A DNA stretch of 64,000 nucleotides from Hymenobacter sedentarius. GTDB lineage: Bacteria; Bacteroidota; Bacteroidia; Cytophagales; Hymenobacteraceae. The notes beneath the pieces are model-generated. The model saw nothing but the letters and a program-made list of their open reading frames with translations. It was not told the origin of the DNA and searched no databases. Each line of letters opens with the position of its first letter. Position 1 is the first letter of the stretch. Positions 24,712-32,678 of the stretch are shown here, piece by piece. A program made the position numbers and the translations under genes. Location of the stretch: assembly GCF_001507645.1 (NCBI RefSeq), contig NZ_CP013909.1, positions 2,790,001-2,854,000 on the forward strand. Reading direction: 5' to 3'.

Positions 24712-26457
24712 TTACTCGGCAGTAGGGGCTGGCGCAGCTGGAGCAGCTACCTCGCCGTTGCCTTCGGGCTTGGGACCGCGCTTGCGGTTGCGGCCGCCGC
24801 GGCTCCGGCGGCGCTCGCCTTCGGCGCGGGGTTCCTGCGATTCGCCTTCTGCGCGGGGAGCACGAGCTTCGCCTTCCGGGCGTGGCTCACGGGGCGGCCG
24901 CTGCTCCCCCTCGGGGCGTGGAGCGCGGGGCTCACGGGGTGGGCGCTGCTCCCCCTCGGGGCGAGGGGTGCGCGGCTCCCGCGGCGGGCGAGCTTCGCCT
25001 TCGGGGCGGGGCGGGCGCTGGTAAGGCACGGTGGGCGCGTGGCCGGCATCGAGGGCCGCGAGGGCATTTTTGGCGTTGGCCATGCGCTCCATGTGCTTGG
25101 GGTCTTTGGGGTCGGGCGCGTCGCGGCGGGGCGGGCGGCCACCGTCACGAGCGCCGTCGCGGCCGCCGCTACCTTCGCGGCGCGGGCCGCCCTCGCGGGA
25201 GCCTCCACCACCAAAGCCGCCGCTGCGAGCTCCGCCGCTGCCGCCACTCCGGCCACCGCGTTCGGGGCGGCCGCCAATTTTACCACCCAGGCCGGCAAAG
25301 CGCTTGGGGTCAAACTCCGGGGCCGGGCCCAGGCCCAGCTCCTCGGTGATGCTGCGCTTCTCAAGGTCACGCTCGATGAGCTTTTCAATCTTAACGACCC
25401 GGTCCTGGTCCTGGTCGGATATGAAGGTGATGGCCGTGCCTTTGGTAGCGGCTCTGGCGGTACGACCAATCCGGTGAACGTAGTCCTCGGCGGCGCGCGG
25501 AATGTCGTAGTTCACCACGTGGCTCAACGAGTCGATATCGATGCCGCGGCTCAGCACGTCGGTGGCCACGAGGATGGGGAACTGCTTGTTTTTGAAGGCG
25601 CGCATGATTTCCTCGCGCTCTTCCTGGGTACGGTCGGAGCTGATACCCCGGGCTTCGATGCCCAGCTTGTTTACGGCCTTCACGATGCCGCCCACGGCCG
25701 CTTTCTGGCTCGTAAAGAGCACCATGCTCTGCACGTCCTGGGTTTTGATGATGTGCTCGAGCACGTAGATTTTCTGACGGTCGAAGGCCATGTACATCTG
25801 CTGGTCGATGCCGGCGGCCGGCTTCGAAACCGCGAGCCGGATTTCCTCAGGGTTCTTGAGAATCTGCTGCGAGAAGTCGCGGATTTTGGTCGGCATGGTG
25901 GCCGAGAACAGCAGAGTCTGGCGCTCCTTGGGCAACTGGCGCACGATGTTGAAGATGTCATCGGAGAAGCCCATATCCATCATCTTGTCGGCCTCGTCCA
26001 GCACCAGGTACTTGATTTGGTCGAACTTCACGTAGCCCATTTGCAGGTGGGCAATGAGGCGGCCGGGCGTGGCGATGATGATGTCGGCCCCCGAGGTGAG
26101 GGCGCGCTTCTGCTGCTCCCAGTTCTCGGATTTGCCGCCGCCGTAGATGGCGATGCTGCTGGCTTCCACGTAGTAGCCGAAGCCCATCACCTGCTCGTCA
26201 ATCTGGGTGGCCAGCTCGCGGGTGGGCACCAGAATGAGGGTGGTGGTGTGGCCGTGCTTGGCGTGCGAAATCTTGTCGAGCAGCGGTAGCAGGTAAGCAG
26301 CAGTTTTGCCGGTGCCGGTTTGGGCGCAGGCAATCAGGTCTTTGCCTTCGAGAATTTTGGGAATGGCCTGCTCCTGAACTGGGGTGGCCTGCTGGTAATT
26401 CATGGCGTCGATGCCCGCCAGCAGGTCGTCGTGGAGTTTAAATTCGTGAAACGTCAA
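24712..26457 (-). CDS. DEAD-box RNA helicase with repetitive Arg/Pro/Gly-rich tail
   Basis: An ATP-dependent RNA helicase of 581 residues. RecA-like domain 1 has Walker A AQTGTGKTAAYLLP near residue 40-55, the Q-motif (MNYQQATPVQEQAIP), PTRELA, VLDEADKMMDMGF and the SAT motif. Domain 2 has VATDVLSRGIDID and the arginine-finger motif HRIGRTARA. From about residue 390 the tail is low-complexity: first Gly/Arg/Ser-rich (RGG-like), then near-tandem PRPEGE(Q/A)RPPREPR units. The tail probably binds RNA nonspecifically and may drive condensation; this is inference. The family includes RhlE and CsdA (DeaD), important at low temperature. The repeats are also visible as near-identical DNA at about 24880-25010. 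Confidence 0.93.
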   Translation of the reverse strand: MTFHEFKLHDDLLAGIDAMNYQQATPVQEQAIPKILEGKDLIACAQTGTGKTAAYLLPLLDKISHAKHGHTTTLILVPTRELATQIDEQVMGFGYYVEASSIAIYGGGKSENWEQQKRALTSGADIIIATPGRLIAHLQMGYVKFDQIKYLVLDEADKMMDMGFSDDIFNIVRQLPKERQTLLFSATMPTKIRDFSQQILKNPEEIRLAVSKPAAGIDQQMYMAFDRQKIYVLEHIIKTQDVQSMVLFTSQKAAVGGIVKAVNKLGIEARGISSDRTQEEREEIMRAFKNKQFPILVATDVLSRGIDIDSLSHVVNYDIPRAAEDYVHRIGRTARAATKGTAITFISDQDQDRVVKIEKLIERDLEKRSITEELGLGPAPEFDPKRFAGLGGKIGGRPERGGRSGGSGGARSGGFGGGGSREGGPRREGSGGRDGARDGGRPPRRDAPDPKDPKHMERMANAKNALAALDAGHAPTVPYQRPPRPEGEARPPREPRTPRPEGEQRPPREPRAPRPEGEQRPPREPRPEGEARAPRAEGESQEPRAEGERRRSRGGRNRKRGPKPEGNGEVAAPAAPAPTAE

Positions 26458-26590
26458 GGTTCAGCTTATTTGGGGTTGAAATATTGGGCTGACCTTGGTG
26501 CTTGGGCCAGCAAACCGCTTGATTTGGTGTAAAGATAGGGCACAGTCGAGAGCAATTTCAGAGAGGGTTATCTTGCCCATCCCACCAGCC

Positions 26591-26691
26591 GGTCATGCTG
26601 AGCGGAGCCGAAGCATCTCTACCGTGTCACCACCTCTTTTGATTGGAATTACCTGCGCGGTAGAGATGCTTCGGCTCCGCTCAGCAGGACC
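26591..26691. repeat. Intergenic inverted repeat, 34 bp arms with one mismatch (family A variant)
   Basis: The arms are 26591-26624 and 26658-26691, core GCTGAGCGGAGCCGAAGCAT. It is a diverged relative of family A (CAGAGCGCAGCGAAGCATC). The 290 bp gap between the helicase and methyltransferase genes holds nothing else recognised. Confidence 0.88.
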
Positions 26692-26749
26692 GTTCTTTTA
26701 AACCAATGTTCTTCGGCGCTGCCAAATCCGGCGTCTCTACATTTACCCC

Positions 26750-27490
26750 ATGCCCGCCCTCGACCGTTTTTCAGCCCAAGCCGCCGACTATGCCCGCTAC
26801 CGCATCGACTATCCGGCCGCGCTCTACGAGTGGCTCCTGCCCCAGGTAGCGGCCCGCGAGCGCGCCTGGGACTGCGCCACCGGCAACGGCCAGGTAGCCG
26901 CCGTGCTGGCCGACTCCTTCGTGCGGGTCGATGCCACTGACTTGAGCGAAAAGCAATTAGCCCAGGCACCCCCGCGGCCCAACCTCCATTACCAAACCGC
27001 CCGCGCCGAGCACACGCCCTTTCCCGCCCAGCGGTTCGACCTCATCACGGTGGCGCAGGCCGTGCATTGGTTCGAGGCCGAGGCCTACCACCGGGAGGTG
27101 CGCCGCGTGGCCCGGCCCGGCGCCGTGCTGGCCGAGTGGGGCTACGGCCTGGTGCAAATATGCCCGGAAATCGACGCCCTCGTGGCGCATTTTTACCGCG
27201 ACACCATGGGCCCGTATTGGGATGCCAACCGCTGGCACATCGACGATGAGTACGCGCGCATTCCCTTTCCTTTTGCCCGGGTGCAGCGGGCGCATTTTGC
27301 GGTGCAGCGGCAGTGGTCGGCCGAGTGGTTTTTGCACTACTTGGGCACGTGGTCCAGCGTGGCCAAGTACCAGCAAGCGCATGGCGAAGACGCTGTGACG
27401 CTGATTGCGGAGGAAGTAACGCAGCGGTGGGGGGCCGGCGAGCGGGAGGTGGTATTTCCTGTTTTTGCGCGGGCTGGGCGAATAGAATAA
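26750..27490 (+). CDS. class I SAM-dependent methyltransferase
   Basis: A 246-residue soluble methyltransferase of the UbiE/YcgJ-like group. Motif I is the SAM-binding AWDCATGNGQVAAVLAD near residue 39-55, motif II the acidic VDATDLSEKQL, and motif III FDLITVAQAVHWFE. The RRVARPGAVLAEWGYG segment matches the post-III strand seen in Methyltransf_11 proteins. The C-terminal half has Trp/Tyr-rich segments of a cap domain. A TACATTTA element, one base off TAnnTTTG, lies 5 bases before ATG 26750. The substrate is unknown. A two-gene ABC module follows 43 bp downstream and may share the transcript. Confidence 0.88.
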   Translation: MPALDRFSAQAADYARYRIDYPAALYEWLLPQVAARERAWDCATGNGQVAAVLADSFVRVDATDLSEKQLAQAPPRPNLHYQTARAEHTPFPAQRFDLITVAQAVHWFEAEAYHREVRRVARPGAVLAEWGYGLVQICPEIDALVAHFYRDTMGPYWDANRWHIDDEYARIPFPFARVQRAHFAVQRQWSAEWFLHYLGTWSSVAKYQQAHGEDAVTLIAEEVTQRWGAGEREVVFPVFARAGRIE

Positions 27491-27533
27491 TCTGCGGTGG
27501 ACCGCGTTGGTGTGCCTCACGGAAGACCATGTT

Positions 27534-27866
27534 ATGACCCTACTGGCTACCCACGCTCGAGCCTTGCTGCTGTTTTATCGGACGGTGGCGCCTTTCATGT
27601 TGGGCCTGTCGGGCCTGATACTATTGGCCGTGCTGCTGCCGGCATTGCAGGAGGGCTGGAGCGAGGGCTTGCTGCCCGGCCTGCTGCTCACCAAACTGGC
27701 CACAGCGCCGGTGGTATGGTACCTCTCCGAGCAGCTGCGGCCCAACCAGTATTGGTTCTATTTCAACCTGGGCATGTCGCGCCGGCGCTTGTGGAGCAGC
27801 GTGGTGGCGCTGGATGGGCTCGTTTTTCTGGGGGGCGCACTGGCCATGCGGGCCAGCTTGGCGTGA
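27534..27866 (+). CDS. small membrane protein of a miniature ABC module
   Basis: A 110-residue protein with about three membrane helices, near residues 18-42 (MLGLSGLILLAVLLPAL), 52-70 and 85-105. A conserved-looking turn WFYFNLGMSRRRLW precedes the last helix. That NLG(M/L)S-R pattern is seen before membrane segments in some ABC-2-like permeases. I recognise no named family. Its stop codon overlaps the GTG start of the ATPase gene by 4 bases, strong evidence for a joint product. It is far too small to be a normal permease unless it oligomerises. ATG 27534 is preferred to the in-frame 27507. Confidence 0.65.
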   Translation: MTLLATHARALLLFYRTVAPFMLGLSGLILLAVLLPALQEGWSEGLLPGLLLTKLATAPVVWYLSEQLRPNQYWFYFNLGMSRRRLWSSVVALDGLVFLGGALAMRASLA

Positions 27867-28552
27867 GGGCCGCGACCTGGAACCCGGCGGGCCCGCAGGT
27901 GCTGGAAGCCGACGGCATTCGGGTGGCGTTTGGGGCGCGGCAGGTGCTGGCCAATATTTACTTGCGCGTGCAAACCGGCCAGATTGTGGGCTTGTTGGGC
28001 CGCAATGGCAGCGGCAAATCGGTTTTGCTTCAAACTATTTTCGGGGCCCGTGCCGTGGCCGATGCGTCAGTACGCGTGAACGGCCTGCGCGTGGTGCCGG
28101 CTTTCCACCGGCCGGGACTGGTAAACTACCTGCCGCAGGAGCCACTGCTGCCGCCCTCCTTACCGCTGCGCCAAGCCGCCCGCCTGCTGGGGGTCGACCT
28201 GGAGAAAGCCACCGCCAGCTTCCCCGCGCTACGGGCCCAGTTCGATTGCCGCGCCGGCGAATTGTCGGGCGGTTCGGCGCGCCTGCTGCAAACCCTGCTG
28301 TTGCTCCACGCCGACACGGCTTTCTCGCTGTTCGACGAGCCATTTTCCGGCGTGATGCCCGTGCACGTAGAAACCCTGGCCGACGAGATGCAGCGCCTCA
28401 AGCAGCGCAAGGGCCTGCTCATAACCGACCACCGCTACGCCGAAGTGCTGCCGCTTTGCGATGTGGTTTATTTGCTGCACCGAGGCCGCTTGCTCAAGCT
28501 GGAAGGCGACGTGAGGGAGGAACTGCGGGACTACGGCTATCTGGCCCATTAG
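27863..28552 (+). CDS. ABC transporter ATP-binding protein of a miniature ABC module
   Basis: A 229-residue ATPase. Walker A is GLLGRNGSGKSVLLQ near residue 48-60. The Q-loop region is VNYLPQEPLLPP, the signature motif LSGGSARLLQ, Walker B FSLFDEPFSG and the H-loop switch LITDHRYAEV. Phe-Asp-Glu-Pro keeps the catalytic glutamate, so it should hydrolyse ATP. GTG 27863 overlaps the end of the small membrane protein gene (GTGA), implying translational coupling; the longer frame from 27497 lies over that gene. No solute-binding protein or second permease is nearby, so direction and cargo are unknown. Confidence 0.88.
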   Translation: MRAATWNPAGPQVLEADGIRVAFGARQVLANIYLRVQTGQIVGLLGRNGSGKSVLLQTIFGARAVADASVRVNGLRVVPAFHRPGLVNYLPQEPLLPPSLPLRQAARLLGVDLEKATASFPALRAQFDCRAGELSGGSARLLQTLLLLHADTAFSLFDEPFSGVMPVHVETLADEMQRLKQRKGLLITDHRYAEVLPLCDVVYLLHRGRLLKLEGDVREELRDYGYLAH

Positions 28553-28597
28553 CGCCACCTGCTGGGGAGGTTTTACGGCCGCTTATTTTGTGAACTC

Positions 28598-29812
28598 ATG
28601 AATAATCAACTTCCTTTCGCCGGCCTCCGCGTTCTTGAGCTGGCTTCCGTACTGGCGGGCCCGCAGGTGGGGCAGTTTTTCGCAGAGCTGGGGGCCGAAG
28701 TATTGAAGGTGGAAAGCCCCGCCGGCGACGTCACGCGCACCTGGAAAACGGCGGCCGAAACAGCCACTCCCAGCACCGCTTTGGAGGCGTCAGTTTCGGC
28801 CTATTTCGCGGCTTCCAATTGGGGCAAGCAGTCGTTGGTACTTGGCCTGACCACCGCAGACGGCCAAGCCGTGCTGCAGCACCTTGCAGCCCAAGCCGAC
28901 ATCGTGCTGGCCAGCTACAAGCCCGGCGATGCCGAGAAGCTGCAGGCCGATTACGCCACGCTAGCCGCGCAAAACCCGCGGCTGATTTACGGGCACCTCA
29001 CCGGCTACGGCCCCGATAATGCGCGCGCCGGCTACGATGCCGTGCTCCAGGCGGAGGCCGGTTTCTACTACCTCAACGCCGAGGGGCCCGGTCGGCCACC
29101 CCAGAAAATGCCCGTGGCCATGGTGGATTTGCTGGCCGCCCACCAGCTCAAGGAAGGGCTGCTCACCGCGCTGTACCAACGGGAAAGGACGGGGCGAGGG
29201 GCCTCGGTGCACGTGAGTTTGCTCGACAGTGCTTTGTCGGCCCTGGCTAATATGGCGGCTACTTACCTCGTAACCGGGCACGACCCGCTGCCCATGGGCT
29301 CGAGCCACCCCAGCATTGTGCCCTACGGCACGGTATACCGCGCCGCCAATGGCCGCCATTTGGTGCTGGCCGTGGGCTCCGATGGCCAGTTTCGGAAGCT
29401 GTGCGCCGCATTGGGCCAGCCCAACTGGGCTACCGATGCCCGCTTCCAAACCAACCCCGCCCGAGTAACCCACCGCGCCGAGCTCGAAGCCCTGCTCAGC
29501 CAGGCCATAGCCGCCCTCAATGGCGACGAGCTGCTGGCGGAGCTGGCGCGCCTGGCCGTGCCAGCCGGGGCTGTGCACACGGTAGGCGAGGCCCTGGAGC
29601 AGCCGTTGGGCCAGGCTATGCTGCTGCCCGCGGCGGGGGCAATGCGCGCCGGCCTGCGCACGGTGGCCTTCCGCAGCGATGCGTGGGCGGTGGCGGCCCA
29701 GCTGAGCGCGCCGCCCGCGCTTGGGCAAGGCGGGACCGCCGGTTTTGCCTCAGCTGCAGGAGCCACGCCCGAAACTAATGCCCCGCTTATTTCCGTACCA
29801 CCTGCAGGGTAG
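28598..29812 (+). CDS. family III CoA-transferase (CaiB/BaiF)
   Basis: It moves coenzyme A between carboxylic acids. The 404-residue protein begins PFAGLRVLELASVLAGPQVG and has FAELGAEVLKVESPAGD, both CaiB/BaiF hallmarks. The catalytic aspartate probably lies in VAMVDLLAAHQL near residue 170-185, followed by ALYQRERTGRGASVHVSLLD. The second half contains the HPSIVPYGTVYRAANG strand pair and AVGSDGQFRKLC, typical of this fold. ATG 28598 lies 45 bp after the ABC ATPase gene. The acid it acts on (for example formate, succinate or a bile-acid-like substrate) cannot be told. Confidence 0.9.
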   Translation: MNNQLPFAGLRVLELASVLAGPQVGQFFAELGAEVLKVESPAGDVTRTWKTAAETATPSTALEASVSAYFAASNWGKQSLVLGLTTADGQAVLQHLAAQADIVLASYKPGDAEKLQADYATLAAQNPRLIYGHLTGYGPDNARAGYDAVLQAEAGFYYLNAEGPGRPPQKMPVAMVDLLAAHQLKEGLLTALYQRERTGRGASVHVSLLDSALSALANMAATYLVTGHDPLPMGSSHPSIVPYGTVYRAANGRHLVLAVGSDGQFRKLCAALGQPNWATDARFQTNPARVTHRAELEALLSQAIAALNGDELLAELARLAVPAGAVHTVGEALEQPLGQAMLLPAAGAMRAGLRTVAFRSDAWAVAAQLSAPPALGQGGTAGFASAAGATPETNAPLISVPPAG

Positions 29813-29901
29813 CCGCCCAGTCGAAATTTCCCCAGCGGTTGCGCTTACCTTCGTTGTGTTCCTTTTCGCCGCTGTTTTCCAGGGCGTTATTTCCTATTCG
29901 C

Positions 29902-30813
29902 ATGGCCAAGTCAACCACCAAAAAGCACGCCGAGCCCGAGCTATTCACCACCACGGAAAAAGTAGCTCCCGCTGCCGTCGAACCCACGGCCCCGGCAGCT
30001 TCGCCCAAGAAAAAGACCGCCAAATCCGGCTCGGCGAAGAAAGCCAAGTCTGACGCTACTCCGGCACTGGATGCCAGCCACACCGGGGCAACCGCTACCG
30101 ACAACCTCCCCACTGCCGAAGCCGGCTCGCCAGCTGAAACGCCCGCCGACCGCCTCGACCAAATTTTCGAAGGCCTCAAGCAGAAATCCACCGCGAAGCA
30201 GGCCATTTTTCGCAATACGCAGGCGGCATTTGACTGCTTGCGGCTGGCTTCGCAGGAGCTGGTAGTGGAGCTAACCCGCCGGCTCACGCCGCTGGATTCG
30301 AGCGTGATGATTGAGTACCGGCCCATCAACGAGATGGAGTTTCACATCCGGTTTTCGGGCGACTTGCTGATATTTATCATGCACTCCAACATCGTCACCT
30401 TTCCCGACGACTACGGGCCCATGTCCAGCGCCTACGTGAACCAGGACTTCCGGCGGCGCTTCTTCGGCCATATCATGGCCTACAACTTCATGGCCGACAG
30501 CATCAAGTACCAGCGCATGAACGACCCCGGCTACCTCGTGGGCCGCCTACTGGTCAACATCAACAACCACTATTTCCTGGAAGGGGTACAGCAACTGGAA
30601 CTGCCCGACAACGACATGTCAGACAACCCAATTACCCCCGATATGATGCGCCTCTTCGTAGAAAGCGCCATGATTGCCGCCGTCAACAATGACCTGATTG
30701 CGCCGCCACTGGCCGAGATTCAGAAAATCAACGTCAAGCAAAAGCTGGAAAACCAGCAGGTGAGCCGTGGCAGCAAAGTAGGCTTTAGCTTCTCGAACCA
30801 GCAGGAATATTAG
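29902..30813 (+). CDS. conserved hypothetical protein with disordered basic N-terminus
   Basis: A 303-residue cytoplasmic protein. The first 85 residues are low-complexity, rich in Lys, Ala, Pro and Thr (KKKTAKSGSAKKAKS), likely disordered. From about residue 88 a compact alpha/beta domain follows, with DRLDQIFEGLKQKSTAKQAI, then MIEYRPINEMEFHIRFSGD, ending in FSFSNQQEY. I recall similar orphan proteins in Cytophagales but no assigned role. The domain may relate to a T3SS-chaperone-like or YbjN fold, which is only a guess. ATG 29902 is chosen because the longer frame's N-terminus looks untranslated. It stands alone, followed by the palindromic element. Confidence 0.7.
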   Translation: MAKSTTKKHAEPELFTTTEKVAPAAVEPTAPAASPKKKTAKSGSAKKAKSDATPALDASHTGATATDNLPTAEAGSPAETPADRLDQIFEGLKQKSTAKQAIFRNTQAAFDCLRLASQELVVELTRRLTPLDSSVMIEYRPINEMEFHIRFSGDLLIFIMHSNIVTFPDDYGPMSSAYVNQDFRRRFFGHIMAYNFMADSIKYQRMNDPGYLVGRLLVNINNHYFLEGVQQLELPDNDMSDNPITPDMMRLFVESAMIAAVNNDLIAPPLAEIQKINVKQKLENQQVSRGSKVGFSFSNQQEY

Positions 30814-30852
30814 TTTTTGGGCTTTGCTTATGAGTTAGGCGAAGTCCCGTCT

Positions 30853-31029
30853 GTCATTGCGAGCGCAGCGCGGCAATCCGTTCTGGTCTCAGCGACCAAC
30901 CCCGAATTGTGACAAATGCTTTCTAAAGCGACAAGCCCCGGTACTGCGCAGTACCGGGGCTTGTCGCTTTAGAAAGTGTCTGGGATTGACAGGACGGATT
31001 GCTTCGTCCTGCGTCCTCGCAATGACAGT
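30853..31029. repeat. Nested palindromic element around a perfect 58 bp palindrome
   Basis: Outer arms start TGTCATTGCGAG and end near GCAATCCGT (left 30853-30882, imperfect inverse at 30996-31029). Inside, 30919-30976 is a perfect zero-loop palindrome with 29 bp arms (half-site starting CTTTCTAAAGCGACAAGCCC). The outer arm belongs to the widespread TGTCATTGCGAG-type interspersed repeats. The palindrome could end the + strand gene (29902) and the convergent trpS, but it lacks a clear terminal T-run. Confidence 0.93.
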
Positions 31030-31047
31030 TTAAACTCGTCATTATGC

Positions 31048-32022
31048 CTACCGCCCGTACCCCACTTTCTGCCGCACCCGGGCCAGCACGTCGGCACCGT
31101 ATTCCTGGGCGCGGCGCGCACCCACCGCCAGCTTGGCATCGAGTTCGGGCAGGTTGTTCATGTAGAAGTTGAATTGCTCGCGTTCCGTAGCAAAGCGGCG
31201 GAGAATCAGCTCGTACAGCTCCTTTTTGGCGTGGCCGTAGCCGTAGCCGCCCGCTTCGTAGTTGGCGCGCAGGGTGGCCGTTTCTTCGGGGGTGGCCAGC
31301 AGCGAATAGAGTTTGAAAGTGGTATCGGTGTCCGGGTTTTTAGGCGCTTCCAGCGGCGTGCTGTCCGAAATAATCGTCTTCACCGCTTTTAGCAGTTCTT
31401 TGTCAGGGGCGAAAACGTCGATGATGTTGCCGTAGCTTTTGCTCATCTTGGCACCATCGGTTCCGGGGATGGTCATCAGATCGGTATCGACGCGCGCCTG
31501 GGGCAGCACCAGCGTCTCGCCGTAGCGGGCGTTGAAGGTGGCGGCAATGTCGCGGGCTATTTCCAGGTGCTGAATCTGGTCTTTGCCCACGGGCACAATC
31601 TCGGCGTCGTAGAGCAGGATGTCGGCCGCCATCAGCACCGGGTAGGTGAACAGGCCGGCGTTCACATCCGATAATTTATCCGATTTGTCCTTGAACGAGT
31701 GGGCGTTGGCCAGCATCGGGTACGGCGTGAAGCAGCTCAGGTACCAGGTCAGCTCGGTCACCTGCGGTACGTCGGACTGCCGATAGAATAGGTTCTTCTC
31801 GGTGTCGAACCCGCAGGCCAGCCAAGCGGCGGCCACCGCGTAGGTGTTCTGGCGCAGCAGCTCCGGGTCGCGCACGGTCGTAAGCGAGTGCAGGTCGGCG
31901 ATGAAGTAGAGCGAGTCGTTGGCCGGGTTTTTCGACAGTTCGATGGCAGGCAGGATGGCGCCGAGCAGATTGCCCAAATGCGGGCGGCCAGTGCTTTGGA
32001 TGCCGGTAAGAATGCGGGACAT
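31048..32022 (-). CDS. trpS: tryptophan--tRNA ligase
   Basis: It charges tRNA-Trp with tryptophan. The 324-residue class I synthetase begins MSRILTGIQSTGRPHLGNLL, whose PHLGN is the HIGH motif. KMSKSYGNIIDVF is the KMSKS loop near residue 190-205. The tryptophan pocket and dimer helices follow the usual bacterial order and length. An exported protein gene ends 8 bp upstream on the same strand, so both are probably in one transcript. The palindromic element at 30853-31029 lies 18 bp beyond its stop codon. Confidence 0.97.
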   Translation of the reverse strand: MSRILTGIQSTGRPHLGNLLGAILPAIELSKNPANDSLYFIADLHSLTTVRDPELLRQNTYAVAAAWLACGFDTEKNLFYRQSDVPQVTELTWYLSCFTPYPMLANAHSFKDKSDKLSDVNAGLFTYPVLMAADILLYDAEIVPVGKDQIQHLEIARDIAATFNARYGETLVLPQARVDTDLMTIPGTDGAKMSKSYGNIIDVFAPDKELLKAVKTIISDSTPLEAPKNPDTDTTFKLYSLLATPEETATLRANYEAGGYGYGHAKKELYELILRRFATEREQFNFYMNNLPELDAKLAVGARRAQEYGADVLARVRQKVGYGR

Positions 32023-32030
32023 GTGAGGGA

Positions 32031-32648
32031 TTAGGGAGTGAAACGCACGCCTTGGTTGTAGGCGTGCACGGCGGCAGCGAGTTGAGCCCGGCTGATGCCG
32101 TTGGTGGCAAATTGCCGCTGCAGCACCGGGTCGGCGGGGAAGAGCGCCGCCACAAAAGTACCGGGAGCTAGTTTAGAGTCGAAACCCGGGGTACGGCCGG
32201 GGCTGTAGGCAAAGAACGTGGTGGTGCCGGGCTTGCGCAGCACGGGCAGCTTCACGTGGGCCTGAAAGTTGGGCCCCATCGTGACCTGGTAGTGGTAATA
32301 AAACAGCTCAACTTTTCCGGTTTCCACTATCTCCAGGAAAGCCGGGTCCTGGAAGCCGGCGTCGTCGCCGCTGCGAAAGCGGAAGTTGGCCGCTTGCACA
32401 AACCGATGGCCATCGATGGTAAAGGGGGTGATTTCGTTGCTGCGAAACTTACGCTCCCGGCCGTTTTTTACTCCCACTACCACGGTTGGGCTGCCGCCTA
32501 CGGCCAGGACCAGCCTGAGCGAAGCCGTACCCGTAGCGCCATTAGCCAGCTGGTAGGTACCGGGCGCAAAATTAAACTGGGCTCGGGCTAAGCTCGGCAG
32601 CAGCCAGACCAGCGCAAGCACGATAATCAACGGACGAATAAATAGCAA
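32031..32648 (-). CDS. exported hypothetical protein
   Basis: A 205-residue protein with a clear signal peptide: basic start, hydrophobic LIIVLALVWLLPSLARAQ, cleavage likely after ARA. The mature part is beta-rich, with alternating strands such as TYQLANGATGTASLRLVLAV and HRFVQAANFRFRSG. The C-terminus is helical (ISRAQLAAAVHAYN). Similar exported beta proteins of unknown function are common in Bacteroidota. Its stop codon lies 8 bp from the trpS start, so it is probably upstream in the trpS operon, though a functional link is unlikely. No domain is recognised. Confidence 0.65.
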   Translation of the reverse strand: MLFIRPLIIVLALVWLLPSLARAQFNFAPGTYQLANGATGTASLRLVLAVGGSPTVVVGVKNGRERKFRSNEITPFTIDGHRFVQAANFRFRSGDDAGFQDPAFLEIVETGKVELFYYHYQVTMGPNFQAHVKLPVLRKPGTTTFFAYSPGRTPGFDSKLAPGTFVAALFPADPVLQRQFATNGISRAQLAAAVHAYNQGVRFTP

Positions 32649-32678
32649 AATAGAAATAGAGTAGCTAAGGGCTGTGCA

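Noticed and set aside
25039..26289. 416-residue reading frame on the + strand
   Set aside because: It runs entirely antisense to the DEAD-box helicase gene, a shadow favoured by high GC content, and has no family motif.
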